Shown piece by piece: positions 38,428 to 47,904 of a DNA stretch of 64,000 bases; within the stretch, counting starts at the first letter, position 1, and each line of letters begins with the position of its first letter. The DNA is taken from contig NZ_JUHB01000001.1 of NCBI RefSeq assembly GCF_000799565.1, positions 1,116,001 to 1,180,000 of the forward strand, written 5' to 3'. A model generated the notes under the pieces. That model saw nothing but the letters and a program-made list of their open reading frames with translations, ran no database searches and had not been told where the DNA came from. This DNA comes from Cellulophaga sp. Hel_I_12 (GTDB lineage: Bacteria; Bacteroidota; Bacteroidia; Flavobacteriales; Flavobacteriaceae). Both the position numbers and the translations under genes were made by a program.

Positions 38428-38730
38428 TTACTCCCATCTTGTTTTTTGTTCCTCATCTTTCATATATTCTTTTATTTTTCGCTCTTCCCAATTTTTTCCG
38501 AAAACCGAATCATATCCAAAAATTTTTATAGCCTTGATTATAGTTCCTATAGATACGCCAAAAACAACCCATAAAAACCATGGATAACGCCATTCATTCG
38601 TGTAATAATTTATAGCACCTGTAAGTACTATCACAAATAAATTGCCCAATAATGAACTGTAAAACTTTTTTAGGGTTGCTACGCGTTCTTTTGCCTTGAA
38701 ATATTTGTCTTCTGGTTGAATATTATACAT
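38428..38730 (-). CDS. 2TM domain protein (first copy)
   Basis: A 100-residue 2TM protein: PEDKYFKAKERVATLKKFYS, two membrane helices (about residues 28-47 and 52-72) and the closing signature FGKNWEERKIKEYM. Least similar in its loop to the other copies. Lies 126 bases after the kinase gene. Confidence 0.85.
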   Translation of the reverse strand: MYNIQPEDKYFKAKERVATLKKFYSSLLGNLFVIVLTGAINYYTNEWRYPWFLWVVFGVSIGTIIKAIKIFGYDSVFGKNWEERKIKEYMKDEEQKTRWE

Positions 38731-38856
38731 GATTTTTATATTTGTTTATTTTATTTGAATCAATCAAAGATCTAGTAATCTTCATTGAAACCTAAATACG
38801 ATATACTGAATTGTTGATTTATTGGTTTGAGTTGTAAAACCCTTGGAATAACTCCC

Positions 38857-40188
38857 CTAAAACGAATCATCATCCATGTATTCACGCATTTTACGAGCTT
38901 CCCAGTTCTTTCCAAATAAGGGGTTGTAGCCAAAAGCTTCCATACCGTGAGCGGCCAGTCCAAATCCCCATCCTAAGGCTGGAAAAATAGCCCAAGGAAA
39001 ACTTGTGGTATTGTAGTTGATGATGATTAGAAAAGGTATGACAATACAATATGCCAATAAGTTGCCATAAAAGCCTTTAATATTTTCAACTTTTTCTTTT
39101 GCTTTCTCGTAGCGTTTATCTTCTAAATATACTTTTTGTGTTTCCATACTTGAAATTTGTTTTGTGAGTATCGGTAATTCTACTCTGAATTCCGATGCTG
39201 ATTTAATGATATTTACTTTTTTATCTGAAAGTATCCCATACCGCTCTTGAATATTCTTTAAACCCACTCCTGTGCTCTTTTTTACGACTGATTTTTCTTG
39301 TAAATTATTACTAATGACCAGCCTGCCGTTTTTTTCAAAAACCTTAATATGTAATGGTTTATGCGGCGAAACCACATTGTGTTTTACGGCATTTTCTAAC
39401 AATAACTGCAAAGATAAAGGCACTATTCTAGCTTCTAGATTCGTGGTTTGTTCAGGGATTTCAAAAACTATACTGTCCTCAAACCGCATTTGCAATAGAC
39501 GCACATAGGTTTTTGCAAATTGCAGTTCTTCATCAACAGAAACCAAATCTTTATTCTTTTGTTCTAATACATAGCGATATACTTTTGAGAGGGAAGTGGT
39601 AAACTTTTGTGCCTGTTTAGGGTCCTCTTCAATTAAACTTGTCAATACATTTAAACTATTGAATAAAAAATGCGGATCTAACTGATTTTTTAAAGCATCG
39701 AATTTGGCCGAAGCAGTACCTGCAATTATTTTTTGCTCGGTTACCTTTTTTTGCTGACTAGCTCTATAAAAATAAATAGCGTGAAAAAAAACCGAGACGA
39801 CCATTGTAATCAAAAGTGATACCGCGTAAAAAGTGGGGTTTTCAGAGTTAATAAAACCTACCCAATCTTTATTACCTAATACTACTTCCATAAAAAATCG
39901 GATTAAAAAAACACCGGCCATAGTAAGAACTACACTTCCTAAAGCGCCAATCAGCAACCTATACTTTCCGTACTTTTTCCAAACCACTTTATGATTCAAA
40001 TGATCGAAAAAAGAAACATTTATAAGCGTAAGTACACAGGCATAAAGCATATAAAGCCCTAGGTTTTGAAAGAAAATAGTGTCTAAACTCAGGGTTCTAC
40101 CGCCAAGAACACTCAATCCAATATCAATAAATGCAATTACCAAACCAACGATAAGGCCTATTAGGATGGTTTTTCTTAAATTCTTCAT
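38857..40188 (-). CDS. Sensor histidine kinase with C-terminal 2TM domain
   Basis: A 443-residue protein. N-terminal four-helix membrane sensor (about residues 8-140), His_kinase (LytS/YehU-type) core with phospho-acceptor His173 in QLDPHFLFNSLN, ATPase N box NAVKHN (266-271) and G box GVGLKNIQERYG (307-318). Directly attached (359-438) is a full 2TM domain: RYEKAKEKVENIKGFYGNLLAY, LGWGFGLAAHG, FGKNWEARKMREYM, like the free 2TM proteins. An internal ATG (Met348, 39147) lies exactly where a free 2TM protein would start. Partner regulator is the LytTR protein downstream. Confidence 0.93.
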   Translation of the reverse strand: MKNLRKTILIGLIVGLVIAFIDIGLSVLGGRTLSLDTIFFQNLGLYMLYACVLTLINVSFFDHLNHKVVWKKYGKYRLLIGALGSVVLTMAGVFLIRFFMEVVLGNKDWVGFINSENPTFYAVSLLITMVVSVFFHAIYFYRASQQKKVTEQKIIAGTASAKFDALKNQLDPHFLFNSLNVLTSLIEEDPKQAQKFTTSLSKVYRYVLEQKNKDLVSVDEELQFAKTYVRLLQMRFEDSIVFEIPEQTTNLEARIVPLSLQLLLENAVKHNVVSPHKPLHIKVFEKNGRLVISNNLQEKSVVKKSTGVGLKNIQERYGILSDKKVNIIKSASEFRVELPILTKQISSMETQKVYLEDKRYEKAKEKVENIKGFYGNLLAYCIVIPFLIIINYNTTSFPWAIFPALGWGFGLAAHGMEAFGYNPLFGKNWEARKMREYMDDDSF

Positions 40189-40922
40189 TTTAAATTTTTT
40201 CAGCGAACTTGTCTACTTCTTACTATTTTTCTTTAAAGATATTAAAAAGTGACTTGTTGGATCTTTATTTTTAAAGCACATAACGCTCTTATTTTGAATG
40301 ACCACAAATTTGAAGGCTTTTGCAGTTAAAGCAAACTAAGGAGTGCTGAATTGTAGTATTAACAGGCTGAATTGTCACAAACTACCTTATGCCCCTGTGG
40401 AAAAGGTAAGAAACTCAAGACCACTGCACTAAAAGAAACATGAAATAGGTTTTTTAACCTGATTCTAGATCTCTTATTCTTTTATGAGCAGGATGCTAAT
40501 GCACTACTAGAAAGTGAAAATCAGTGAACTAAATGAATTAAAATCTCATGGTATAGCCGTTCGATTCATTTTAGCATATGATTAGAACGTTTCGGCTTCA
40601 GGTTTCCTTAAAAGAGGAATCAACCTAAATTTTTTTTAGTGAAAGGCTGCAAAGTATTTATGTTTAGTAGAACAGAATAATACCGTAAAGGTATTGGCTC
40701 AATCGAATACACCGGCAAACTTGGTAGGTATACCTTGAATTAAAGCTTAAATAAAACTTAGTATTTTTAACTTTTTAAACACTCCTTCTATTAAAATCGC
40801 TTTTTGGATTAAACCTTTGATAGGTTTCGTTAGTCTAATGTTAAATATTTACCAATTTTATAATATTCAAAGTACTTTAGTGCCAACAATAACCAAAGAC
40901 TCATTAAACCCTTACACAACGC
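40189..40922. other. 734-base region holding a pseudogene fragment
   Basis: Between the kinase (divergent) and the S9 peptidase. It contains the decayed FAD-dehydrogenase remnant at 40579-40760, and a short direct repeat GCTGAATTGT near 40345 and 40363. Nothing else recognised. Confidence 0.6.
40579..40760 (+). pseudogene. Decayed copy of the 5' end of the FAD-dehydrogenase gene
   Basis: The first 44 bases match the start of the gene at 43628 with five differences; they read MIRTFRLQVSLKEEST and then hit a TAA stop, against MIRTFQLRVSLKEES in the intact gene. Weaker but continuous alignment can be followed for about another 135 bases, covering the GCTGCAAAGTATTTA and TACCGTAAAGGTATTG segments, with frameshifts and stops. 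Beyond about 40760 no similarity is visible. The fragment thus represents the N-terminal about 60 codons only and is not translated as a useful protein. It lies in the same orientation, 3.05 kb upstream of the intact gene, with the S9 peptidase between. Confidence 0.85.
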
Positions 40923-43469
40923 ATGCAAAAATTTACACTCCTACTCATTTTAAGTTTATCCTTTAGTTTCATCAACGCACAAAACAAGGATAAGGAAAAT
41001 CAAACGCCAACTCCAAATTATAGAGCTGCTGCTAAATACTCACCGACCAATTTAGGAAAGTTAGTGCATTCAACTTCAGTCAACCCTCATTGGTTAAAAA
41101 ATGGCAATCGCTTTTGGTATCAATACAAAACCACTGATGGCTCTAAATACTATATAGTGGATGCCGACAATCGCAGTAAAAGAGAACTTTTTGATAACGA
41201 AAAAATGGCTAAGTGGTTAACCGAGATGACTAAAGATCCCTATGATGCCAAACATTTGCCTAAGTTCGATTTTGAATTCGTAAAAAACGAAACTGCGATA
41301 CGCTTTTACGTCACATCTACTGAAAAAGTTGATGAAGAGAAAAAAGACGAAGACACAAAAACTGAAAATAGTATAGAAAAAGATTCTACAAAAACGGTCG
41401 ACAAGAAAAAAGAAAAAACTAAAAAGGCTAAACAGGTCAATAAGGTTTATCATTTTGAGTATGTTCTAGGTAGTAATACTTTAACCCTTATTAGCAACAA
41501 AAAGAAAGGTGATGAAGACTGGAAAAAATGGGCCAATATTGCACCAGACAGTTCTATCGTATTATTCTCCAAGAACTACAATATGTATTGGATGGATAAA
41601 GAAAATTTCCTAAAAGCCGTAAAAAACGAAAAGGATTCTACTATCGTGGAAAACCAATGGACCACTGATGGAGAGGAAAATTATGATTTTGGCGGAAGTA
41701 CTCGTGGTGAAAACAATGAAACGAAACTAAAGAATAAAGACAATCGAAAATCTGTTCGTGGCCTTTGGTCTCACGATTCCAAAAAATTTGTATTTGAAAG
41801 AACGGATTCTAGACACATTAATGATCTTTGGGTTATTAACACGACCTCTAGCAAGCGACCAACCCTTGAGACTTATAAATACCATATGCCAGGTGAAGAT
41901 GAGTTTTACAAAGCGGAGCTTCATGTGTTCGATATCCCTACAAAAAGTAAAATTCAGGTACAATTAGACACTGTAAAACAGCAGAGCATTCAAGTATACC
42001 GTGAACCTACAAAAAAATCAAATGAGGATGATGACTTCAGACCGTCCTTACTTTTATCTAAAAAAGGTAAAATTTATTACAGTACCATAAGCAGAGACCG
42101 CAAAAAGCTCGATATATGTGTTGCGGATATCAACACGGGGGAAACCAAAGTATTGATTGAAGAGCGTTTTAACACCTATATTGAAGCACGGCCTTTAGTC
42201 CTATTTAATAACGAAACTGAAATGCTACATTGGGCAGAACGTTCGGGATGGGCACACTACTATTTATATGACATTGAAGGTAATTTAAAAAACGCCATTA
42301 CTTCTGGATCCTATCATGTAGAAAGCGCGGTTGGCGTAGATGAAAAAAATAGAAAATTATACTTTACAGCACATGGTATTCCCAATGACCAAGATCCTTA
42401 TTACGAACATATGTATAGTATTAACTTAAATGGTTCTGGATTAAAAGCATTAAATCCTGGAGATTATAACACGAGCACCGACATGGGTGATGCTAATGCC
42501 TTTTTTGTAAATAACTATTCTAGAGTAAATACTGTACCTAAATCAGAATTAAGATCAAGTTCTGGAAACCTGATCATGGTATTAGAAGAGGCTGATTTAT
42601 CGCAATTGATGGCTACAGGGTATCAGTTTCCTGAAACTTTTAAAATGAAAGCCGATGATGGAATTACAGATATTTATGGTGTCATGTACAAACCATTCGA
42701 TTTTGATGAAACCAAATCTTATCCTTTATTAGAATACGTGTATCCTGGACCCCAAACTGAAGCTGTAAATAAGTCCTTTTCCTTGGGTATGGATCGTTTA
42801 GATCGTATGGCCCAAGTTGGATTTATTGTAGTAACTATGGGAAATCGCGGTGGGCATCCTGACCGTTCTAAGTGGTATCATAATTATGGGTATGGTAATT
42901 TAAGAGATTATGGTTTAGCAGACAAAAGACATGTGGCAGAACAACTTGCCGATAAACATCCCTTTATAGATATTGAAAAAGTGGGTATTTATGGTCACTC
43001 CGGTGGAGGTTTTATGTCTACAGCAGCCATGCTGGTGTATCCAGATTTCTTTAAAGCTGCGGTATCTTCTGCTGGTAACCATGATAACAATATTTACAAT
43101 AGCTGGTGGAGTGAAACGCACCATGGTGTTCAAGAAGAAATGGATGATGACGGTAACGTAAAATACAAATACCTGATAGACGACAACCAATCTTTAGCCA
43201 AAAACTTAAAGGGAAATTTAATGCTCATCACTGGTGATATAGATAATAACGTTCACCCAGGAGGCACTATTAGAATGGCCAATGAGTTAATTAAAGCCAA
43301 CAAGCGCTTTGATTTTATGCTTATGCCAGGTCAACGTCATGGTTTTGGCAACATGACAGAGTATTCATTTTGGCTACGTGCTGATCATTTTAGCAAACAC
43401 TTTCTAGGTGTAGAAGCTACAGCTATCGATATCAGTGAAATCAATAGAGATCAGCCCAAATCTAAATAA
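40923..43469 (+). CDS. DPP-IV-type S9 family peptidase
   Basis: An 848-residue secreted protein (signal peptide to NAQ, residue 20). DPPIV-like beta-propeller in the middle, alpha/beta-hydrolase at the end: nucleophile Ser693 in GIYGHSGGGF, Asp774 in GDIDNNVH, His806 in GQRHGFG. It is longer than usual dipeptidyl-peptidase IV relatives because of a highly charged Lys/Glu/Asp insert at residues 135-172. Probably releases dipeptides from peptides in the periplasm. It is flanked upstream by a remnant and downstream by the intact copy of the FAD-dehydrogenase gene. Confidence 0.93.
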   Translation: MQKFTLLLILSLSFSFINAQNKDKENQTPTPNYRAAAKYSPTNLGKLVHSTSVNPHWLKNGNRFWYQYKTTDGSKYYIVDADNRSKRELFDNEKMAKWLTEMTKDPYDAKHLPKFDFEFVKNETAIRFYVTSTEKVDEEKKDEDTKTENSIEKDSTKTVDKKKEKTKKAKQVNKVYHFEYVLGSNTLTLISNKKKGDEDWKKWANIAPDSSIVLFSKNYNMYWMDKENFLKAVKNEKDSTIVENQWTTDGEENYDFGGSTRGENNETKLKNKDNRKSVRGLWSHDSKKFVFERTDSRHINDLWVINTTSSKRPTLETYKYHMPGEDEFYKAELHVFDIPTKSKIQVQLDTVKQQSIQVYREPTKKSNEDDDFRPSLLLSKKGKIYYSTISRDRKKLDICVADINTGETKVLIEERFNTYIEARPLVLFNNETEMLHWAERSGWAHYYLYDIEGNLKNAITSGSYHVESAVGVDEKNRKLYFTAHGIPNDQDPYYEHMYSINLNGSGLKALNPGDYNTSTDMGDANAFFVNNYSRVNTVPKSELRSSSGNLIMVLEEADLSQLMATGYQFPETFKMKADDGITDIYGVMYKPFDFDETKSYPLLEYVYPGPQTEAVNKSFSLGMDRLDRMAQVGFIVVTMGNRGGHPDRSKWYHNYGYGNLRDYGLADKRHVAEQLADKHPFIDIEKVGIYGHSGGGFMSTAAMLVYPDFFKAAVSSAGNHDNNIYNSWWSETHHGVQEEMDDDGNVKYKYLIDDNQSLAKNLKGNLMLITGDIDNNVHPGGTIRMANELIKANKRFDFMLMPGQRHGFGNMTEYSFWLRADHFSKHFLGVEATAIDISEINRDQPKSK

Positions 43470-43484
43470 CAAAACATGAAAAGG

Positions 43485-43512
43485 AACCACGTTTTAAAAC
43501 GTGGTTTTTTTT
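43485..43512 (+). terminator. Terminator after S9 peptidase
   Basis: AACCACGTTTT (43485-43495) with AAAACGTGGTT (43496-43506), then T run. The stem closes on a short loop. Confidence 0.85.
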
Positions 43513-43615
43513 TGGAATTCTCTATACGTATCACACTCTAAAAAATATACAGTACATAAGTTATAAAAAATGAATACTGTGTTGTGGTTTGATATGCTGT
43601 TTGGTAAATTTCAAC

Positions 43616-43623
43616 TAATTTTG
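43616..43623 (+). promoter_or_regulatory. Putative -7 element of FAD-dehydrogenase gene
   Basis: TAATTTTG (TAnnTTTG) ends four bases before the ATG, so the transcript would be nearly leaderless. The pseudogene copy has the corresponding position altered. Confidence 0.4.
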
Positions 43624-43627
43624 CAGC

Positions 43628-45175
43628 ATGATTAGAACGTTTCAGCTTCGAGTTTCATTAAAAGAAGAATCGCAAGAAGGGATTCTTAGCACCAAGGCTG
43701 CTAAATATTTAGGGGTAGCTGAAAAAGATATTACCGTTAAAGTATTGCGTAAATCTATTGATGCGCGTAAACCGAGTATCTATTTTAATTATAAGCTAGA
43801 AGTTTATCTCAGAGAAAAACCTTCTGAGAAGCCTGATTATTCTTTTGATTACAAAGATGTCTCTAAAGCGAAAGAAATTCATATTATTGGTTTTGGTCCT
43901 GCAGGAATGTGGGCGGCGCTGCGTTGCTTAGAATTAGGTTTTAAACCCATCGTATTAGAACGTGGTAAAAATGTACAAGAAAGACGAAGAGATATAAAAG
44001 CTATTAACCAAGACCATATTGTAGGCGAAGATTCTAATTACTGCTATGGCGAAGGTGGAGCGGGTACCTATTCCGATGGAAAATTATACACCCGAAGTAT
44101 TAAACGTGGCGATGTACGTCGAATTTTCGAAAGCTTAGTGCATCACGGAGCTACCGATCAGATTTTGATTGATGCGCATCCGCATATTGGCACCAATAAG
44201 CTCCCAAAAATAGTGGAGAATATTCGAGAAACTATTTTGAAATTTGGTGGCGAAATTCATTTTAATACCCGAGTGGTAGATTTCACGATTCAAAATAATG
44301 CCATCAAAGCCATACAACTGCAAAATGGTCAAGAAATGCCCGTTACTAAAGTAATTTTGGCTACCGGACACTCCGCCAGAGATATCTATTATCTATTGCA
44401 TAAAAAAGAAATTGCTTTAGAAGCTAAGTCATTCGCCATGGGTGTTCGTGTAGAGCATCCACAACATATTATCGATAGTATTCAATACCATTGCTCAGGC
44501 GAGCGTAACGAGCTTTTACCAGCAGCCTCTTACAGCTTGGTAGAACAGGTTAAAAATAGAGGTGTATATTCATTTTGCATGTGCCCGGGTGGCTTTATTG
44601 TTCCTGCCGCGACCTCTCCAGGAGAAGTAGTTGTTAATGGTATGTCGCCCTCTAAAAGAAATAACTTATTTGCTAATTCGGGCATTGTAGTAGAAATAAA
44701 TGCCAATGAAGATTTAAAAAAATACGAAGCGCATGGCGTTTTAAAAGGTTTAGCTTTTCAAAAAGATTTAGAACGATTGGCTTTTACCGCCGGGGGAAGA
44801 ACTCAAACAGCACCAGCCCAACGTTTAACTGATTTTGTAGAAGGCAAATTATCCAATGATCTTAACCCCTGCTCCTACCAACCAGGTTTAAAATCAGTTC
44901 CCTTACATTCTCTCTTACCCAAATTTATAGGAAGTAGATTACGGGGTGGATTTGCAGCTTTTGGCGAGAAAATGAAAGGATACTATACGGCTGAAGCAAA
45001 CGTGATAGGCGTAGAATCAAGAACCTCTTCCCCTGTCAATATCCCAAGAAAGGAAAACTTAGAACATCCAGAGATTTCAGGACTCTTCCCATGTGGCGAA
45101 GGTGGCGGCTATGCAGGTGGCATTGTTTCGGCAGCTATGGACGGAGAACGTTGTGCAGAAGCGGCTTGTGTTTAA
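43628..45175 (+). CDS. FAD-dependent dehydrogenase (NAD(P)/FAD oxidoreductase family)
   Basis: A 515-residue cytoplasmic flavoprotein. The N-terminal about 75 residues form a small domain; the Rossmann dinucleotide motif is IIGFGPAGMW (Gly88-Gly93), with VLERG for the ribose. A YGEGGAGTYSDGKL segment and the C-terminal FPCGEGGGYAGGIVSAAMDG are characteristic of this family of uncharacterised dehydrogenases (FAD-dependent protein C-terminal domain). Reaction not established. A truncated, mutated copy of its first about 60 codons lies upstream of the S9 gene. Confidence 0.93.
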   Translation: MIRTFQLRVSLKEESQEGILSTKAAKYLGVAEKDITVKVLRKSIDARKPSIYFNYKLEVYLREKPSEKPDYSFDYKDVSKAKEIHIIGFGPAGMWAALRCLELGFKPIVLERGKNVQERRRDIKAINQDHIVGEDSNYCYGEGGAGTYSDGKLYTRSIKRGDVRRIFESLVHHGATDQILIDAHPHIGTNKLPKIVENIRETILKFGGEIHFNTRVVDFTIQNNAIKAIQLQNGQEMPVTKVILATGHSARDIYYLLHKKEIALEAKSFAMGVRVEHPQHIIDSIQYHCSGERNELLPAASYSLVEQVKNRGVYSFCMCPGGFIVPAATSPGEVVVNGMSPSKRNNLFANSGIVVEINANEDLKKYEAHGVLKGLAFQKDLERLAFTAGGRTQTAPAQRLTDFVEGKLSNDLNPCSYQPGLKSVPLHSLLPKFIGSRLRGGFAAFGEKMKGYYTAEANVIGVESRTSSPVNIPRKENLEHPEISGLFPCGEGGGYAGGIVSAAMDGERCAEAACV

Positions 45176-45486
45176 TGAAATTAAAAATTAGATGGTTAAA
45201 AATGACCTTAGAACTAGCAGTAACTTCAATTCATTCTAGAAATAATCGATCTTAACCGACACTCATTAGTTCAATTTTTACGACTATTTTTGAACTTACG
45301 CTTTTTCAATCAGCGCAGCCGAAGTTTGAGCTTGAACTTTTTTTTCAGTATGACCTGAACCTCCTAGTTACATTTTACATTAGTAATCCTATTCAAATCA
45401 ATAAATTATCAAATCAAACACAATGTTACCTGAAACAATTGGTACATTGGTACATTATTTTAATTTTGCAATAGAGTAAACTATAG
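45176..45486. other. Intergenic 311 bases with promoter for rluF
   Basis: No gene. Contains the promoter at 45439-45468 and a doubled GGTACATT just before it. GAACTT-type words near 45290-45340 also occur at 37646-37677, too loose to call a repeat family. Confidence 0.5.
45439..45468 (+). promoter_or_regulatory. Promoter of rluF
   Basis: TTG (45439-45441), 19-base spacer, TAATTTTG (45461-45468): a good Bacteroidota -33/-7 pair, 18 bases before the ATG. Confidence 0.55.
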
Positions 45487-46215
45487 ATGAAAGACGAACA
45501 AGCAACCCGAATTAATAAATACCTAAGCGAAGTTGGTTATTGCTCGCGTAGAGCGGCCGATAAATTAATCGAGCAAGGCAGGGTTACGGTAAATGGTGCT
45601 GTTCCTGAAATGGGGACTAAAATTACCCCTGCAGATGAAATTCGCGTTAATGGTGAATTGGTTGGGAAGCCTAAAGAAAAATTCACCTACCTCGCTTTTA
45701 ATAAACCCGTAGGAATTGTTTGTACTACTGATACCGGTGTAGAAAAGGATAATATCATTGACTTTATTAACTATCCCAAACGTATTTTCCCCATAGGACG
45801 ACTTGATAAACCCAGTGAAGGCTTAATTTTTATGACCGATGATGGCGATATTGTCAATAAAATATTAAGAGCTAGAAACAACCACGAGAAAGAATATATT
45901 GTTGCAGTAAACAAGCCTGTTACCTCAGATTTTCTAAGAAAAATGAGTGTCGGAGTTCCTATTTTAGATACAGTTACAAAACCATGTAAGGTGACTAAAA
46001 TTGATAAATACACCTTCAGTATTATTTTAACTCAAGGTCTAAACCGCCAAATTCGTAGAATGTGTGAGCATTTAGAATATCGGGTAAAGCGATTACAACG
46101 TGTGCGAATTATGAATATTGATCTCGATGTAGAAGTGGGTAAATGGCGCCATTTAACCGATGCTGAGTTATCCGAAATTAATCGGCTAGTGGCTGATTCT
46201 GAGAAAACGGTTTAG
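45487..46215 (+). CDS. rluF: 23S rRNA pseudouridine(2604) synthase RluF
   Basis: A 242-residue enzyme. S4 RNA-binding domain at residues about 7-60 (TRINKYLSEVGYCSRRAADK), pseudouridine synthase domain after it with the RluB/E/F motif GRLDKPSEGL (catalytic Asp107) and the RQIRRM segment near the end (NRQIRRMCEHL, VKRLQRVRI). The closing GKWRHLTDAEL is typical of RluF. Isomerises a uridine in 23S rRNA. Single gene with its own promoter. Confidence 0.93.
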   Translation: MKDEQATRINKYLSEVGYCSRRAADKLIEQGRVTVNGAVPEMGTKITPADEIRVNGELVGKPKEKFTYLAFNKPVGIVCTTDTGVEKDNIIDFINYPKRIFPIGRLDKPSEGLIFMTDDGDIVNKILRARNNHEKEYIVAVNKPVTSDFLRKMSVGVPILDTVTKPCKVTKIDKYTFSIILTQGLNRQIRRMCEHLEYRVKRLQRVRIMNIDLDVEVGKWRHLTDAELSEINRLVADSEKTV

Positions 46216-46383
46216 TGCTTAAAAACAAACACTAAGCTGAATCGCCAAGTAATTTATTTTGAATACTTACTTTACAATAGCCAAGTTTGTTCACCTTAAG
46301 TGCCTCGCTTAACTATTCGTACTCAAAAAATCTATGTAGTGTCAGGATGTAAGAAGTATAGGCTTCTTTTCTGTGTTTTTATG

Positions 46384-46417
46384 GCTAAGGTTTTATTTAT
46401 TTACTCCTTAGCTTTTT
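46384..46417 (+). terminator. Weak terminator, possible end of rluF transcript
   Basis: GCTAAGG (46384-46390) and CCTTAGC (46406-46412) with a 15-base loop and five T. Far (about 170 bases) from the rluF stop. Confidence 0.45.
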
Positions 46418-46492
46418 AATTCCTCAACGACAGTATCAACCAACTATTTCACTAGCCCCATACCCGACTACCGTACTGTTTAACTATTTCAC

Positions 46493-46500
46493 TACCTTTG
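46493..46500 (+). promoter_or_regulatory. Putative -7 element of DEAD-box helicase gene
   Basis: TACCTTTG, an exact TAnnTTTG match 20 bases before the ATG; it overlaps the second AACTATTTCACTA repeat. Confidence 0.5.
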
Positions 46501-46520
46501 CAAAATATTTATAAAACTAC

Positions 46521-47774
46521 ATGACATTTAAAGAGTTAGGAATTGCAGCTCCTATTTTAAAAGCGCTAGAACTACAAGGGTACGAAAACCCAACTCCCAT
46601 TCAAGAACAAGCAATTCCTATTTTACTTAAAGGCAAAGACCTATTGGGTGTTGCACAAACCGGTACAGGAAAAACGGCAGCCTTTGGGATTCCCATATTA
46701 CATCATATTTATCAGAACAATAGCGGACTCGGAAAGCGAAAAATAAAAGCTTTGGTGGTTACACCAACGCGTGAATTGGCCATACAAATTGGTGAGAGTT
46801 TCACGGCTTATGGCAAGTTTACAGGTATAAAAAATACTGTGATTTTTGGTGGTGTAAAACAAGGCAAACAAACCGATGAATTGCGAAAAGGCGTGGAGAT
46901 TTTGGTGGCTACGCCGGGTAGACTTTTAGACTTGATGAATCAAGGCTTTATTTCACTTCGTGATTTAGAATTTGTGGTGCTCGACGAGGCAGATCAAATG
47001 CTCGATATGGGCTTTATTCACGATGTAAAAAAAATTATTGCGAAACTACCTCCAAAACGGCAATCGCTTTTCTTTTCGGCAACCATGCCTAAAACCATCG
47101 TAGAACTTTCACAGAAAATTCTGGGCGATTTTGAACAGGTCACCATTAAACCGCAACAAGCGACGGCAGAAAAAGTCACGCAAGGTATTTATTTTGTAGC
47201 CAAAGGCGACAAGGTAAAATTGTTAGTGCATTTAATCGAAGAAAAACAAACCAAAGCGGTGTTGGTTTTTTCAAGAACAAAGCATGGTGCCAATAAAATT
47301 GTAAAGTTGCTGGATAAGGCTGAAATAAATGCGGCCGCTATCCATGGCAACAAATCGCAAACGGCACGACAAAATGCTTTGAACGATTTTAAAGACGGAA
47401 AATTAACGGTTTTAGTAGCTACTGATATTGCAGCACGTGGCATTGATATAGACGAGTTGTCTTTAGTGGTAAATTACGATTTGCCAAATGTACCTGAAAC
47501 CTACGTACACCGAATTGGCCGAACAGGTCGGGCAGATGCTAGTGGTGTTGCCTTATCGTTTTGTGATGGAGAAGAACGACCCTATTTAAAGGATATTCAA
47601 AAGTTGATAAAACAAACCATTCCTGTCATATCAGACCATCCGTATGTAGATGACGGTTCTAAGAAAGGAGAACCTGATGAAGATAGGAGGCCTAGACAAC
47701 AAAACAACCGACCTAAAAATCAAAATAACCGAAACCCGAGAAGTAAAAATCGCAATCGGAACCCTAGGAATTAA
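46521..47774 (+). CDS. DEAD-box RNA helicase
   Basis: A 417-residue ATP-dependent helicase with all motifs: Q motif ([10 protein letters not shown]), I (AQTGTGKT, Lys51), II ([13 protein letters not shown]), III (FSATMP), VI (HRIGRTGRA). Beyond residue about 375 is a basic, Asn/Arg-rich tail ([20 protein letters not shown]) that likely binds RNA. Resembles the RhlE group. Works in ribosome assembly or RNA turnover, often cold-responsive. Confidence 0.95.
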   Translation: MTFKELGIAAPILKALELQGYENPTPIQEQAIPILLKGKDLLGVAQTGTGKTAAFGIPILHHIYQNNSGLGKRKIKALVVTPTRELAIQIGESFTAYGKFTGIKNTVIFGGVKQGKQTDELRKGVEILVATPGRLLDLMNQGFISLRDLEFVVLDEADQMLDMGFIHDVKKIIAKLPPKRQSLFFSATMPKTIVELSQKILGDFEQVTIKPQQATAEKVTQGIYFVAKGDKVKLLVHLIEEKQTKAVLVFSRTKHGANKIVKLLDKAEINAAAIHGNKSQTARQNALNDFKDGKLTVLVATDIAARGIDIDELSLVVNYDLPNVPETYVHRIGRTGRADASGVALSFCDGEERPYLKDIQKLIKQTIPVISDHPYVDDGSKKGEPDEDRRPRQQNNRPKNQNNRNPRSKNRNRNPRN

Positions 47775-47904
47775 GGGTGAAAAGTAAATAGTGTTCAGTT
47801 TGCCCTAATAGGGAAACAAAAAAAGAAATAGAAGTTTTAAAATTATTTTTTTTAACTGCCAACTGCCTCTGTTTACTGATTACTTATCCCCATATGATTA
47901 AAAA

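Larger units (their letters stand above)
46216..46520. other. Intergenic 305 bases
   Basis: No gene. Contains a weak terminator (46384-46417), a direct repeat AACTATTTCACTA (46442-46454 and 46482-46494) and the helicase promoter element. Confidence 0.5.

Noticed and set aside
38772..38963. 63-codon frame between kinase and first 2TM gene
   Set aside because: Overlaps the kinase 3' end in another frame on the same strand; the translation has no family pattern.
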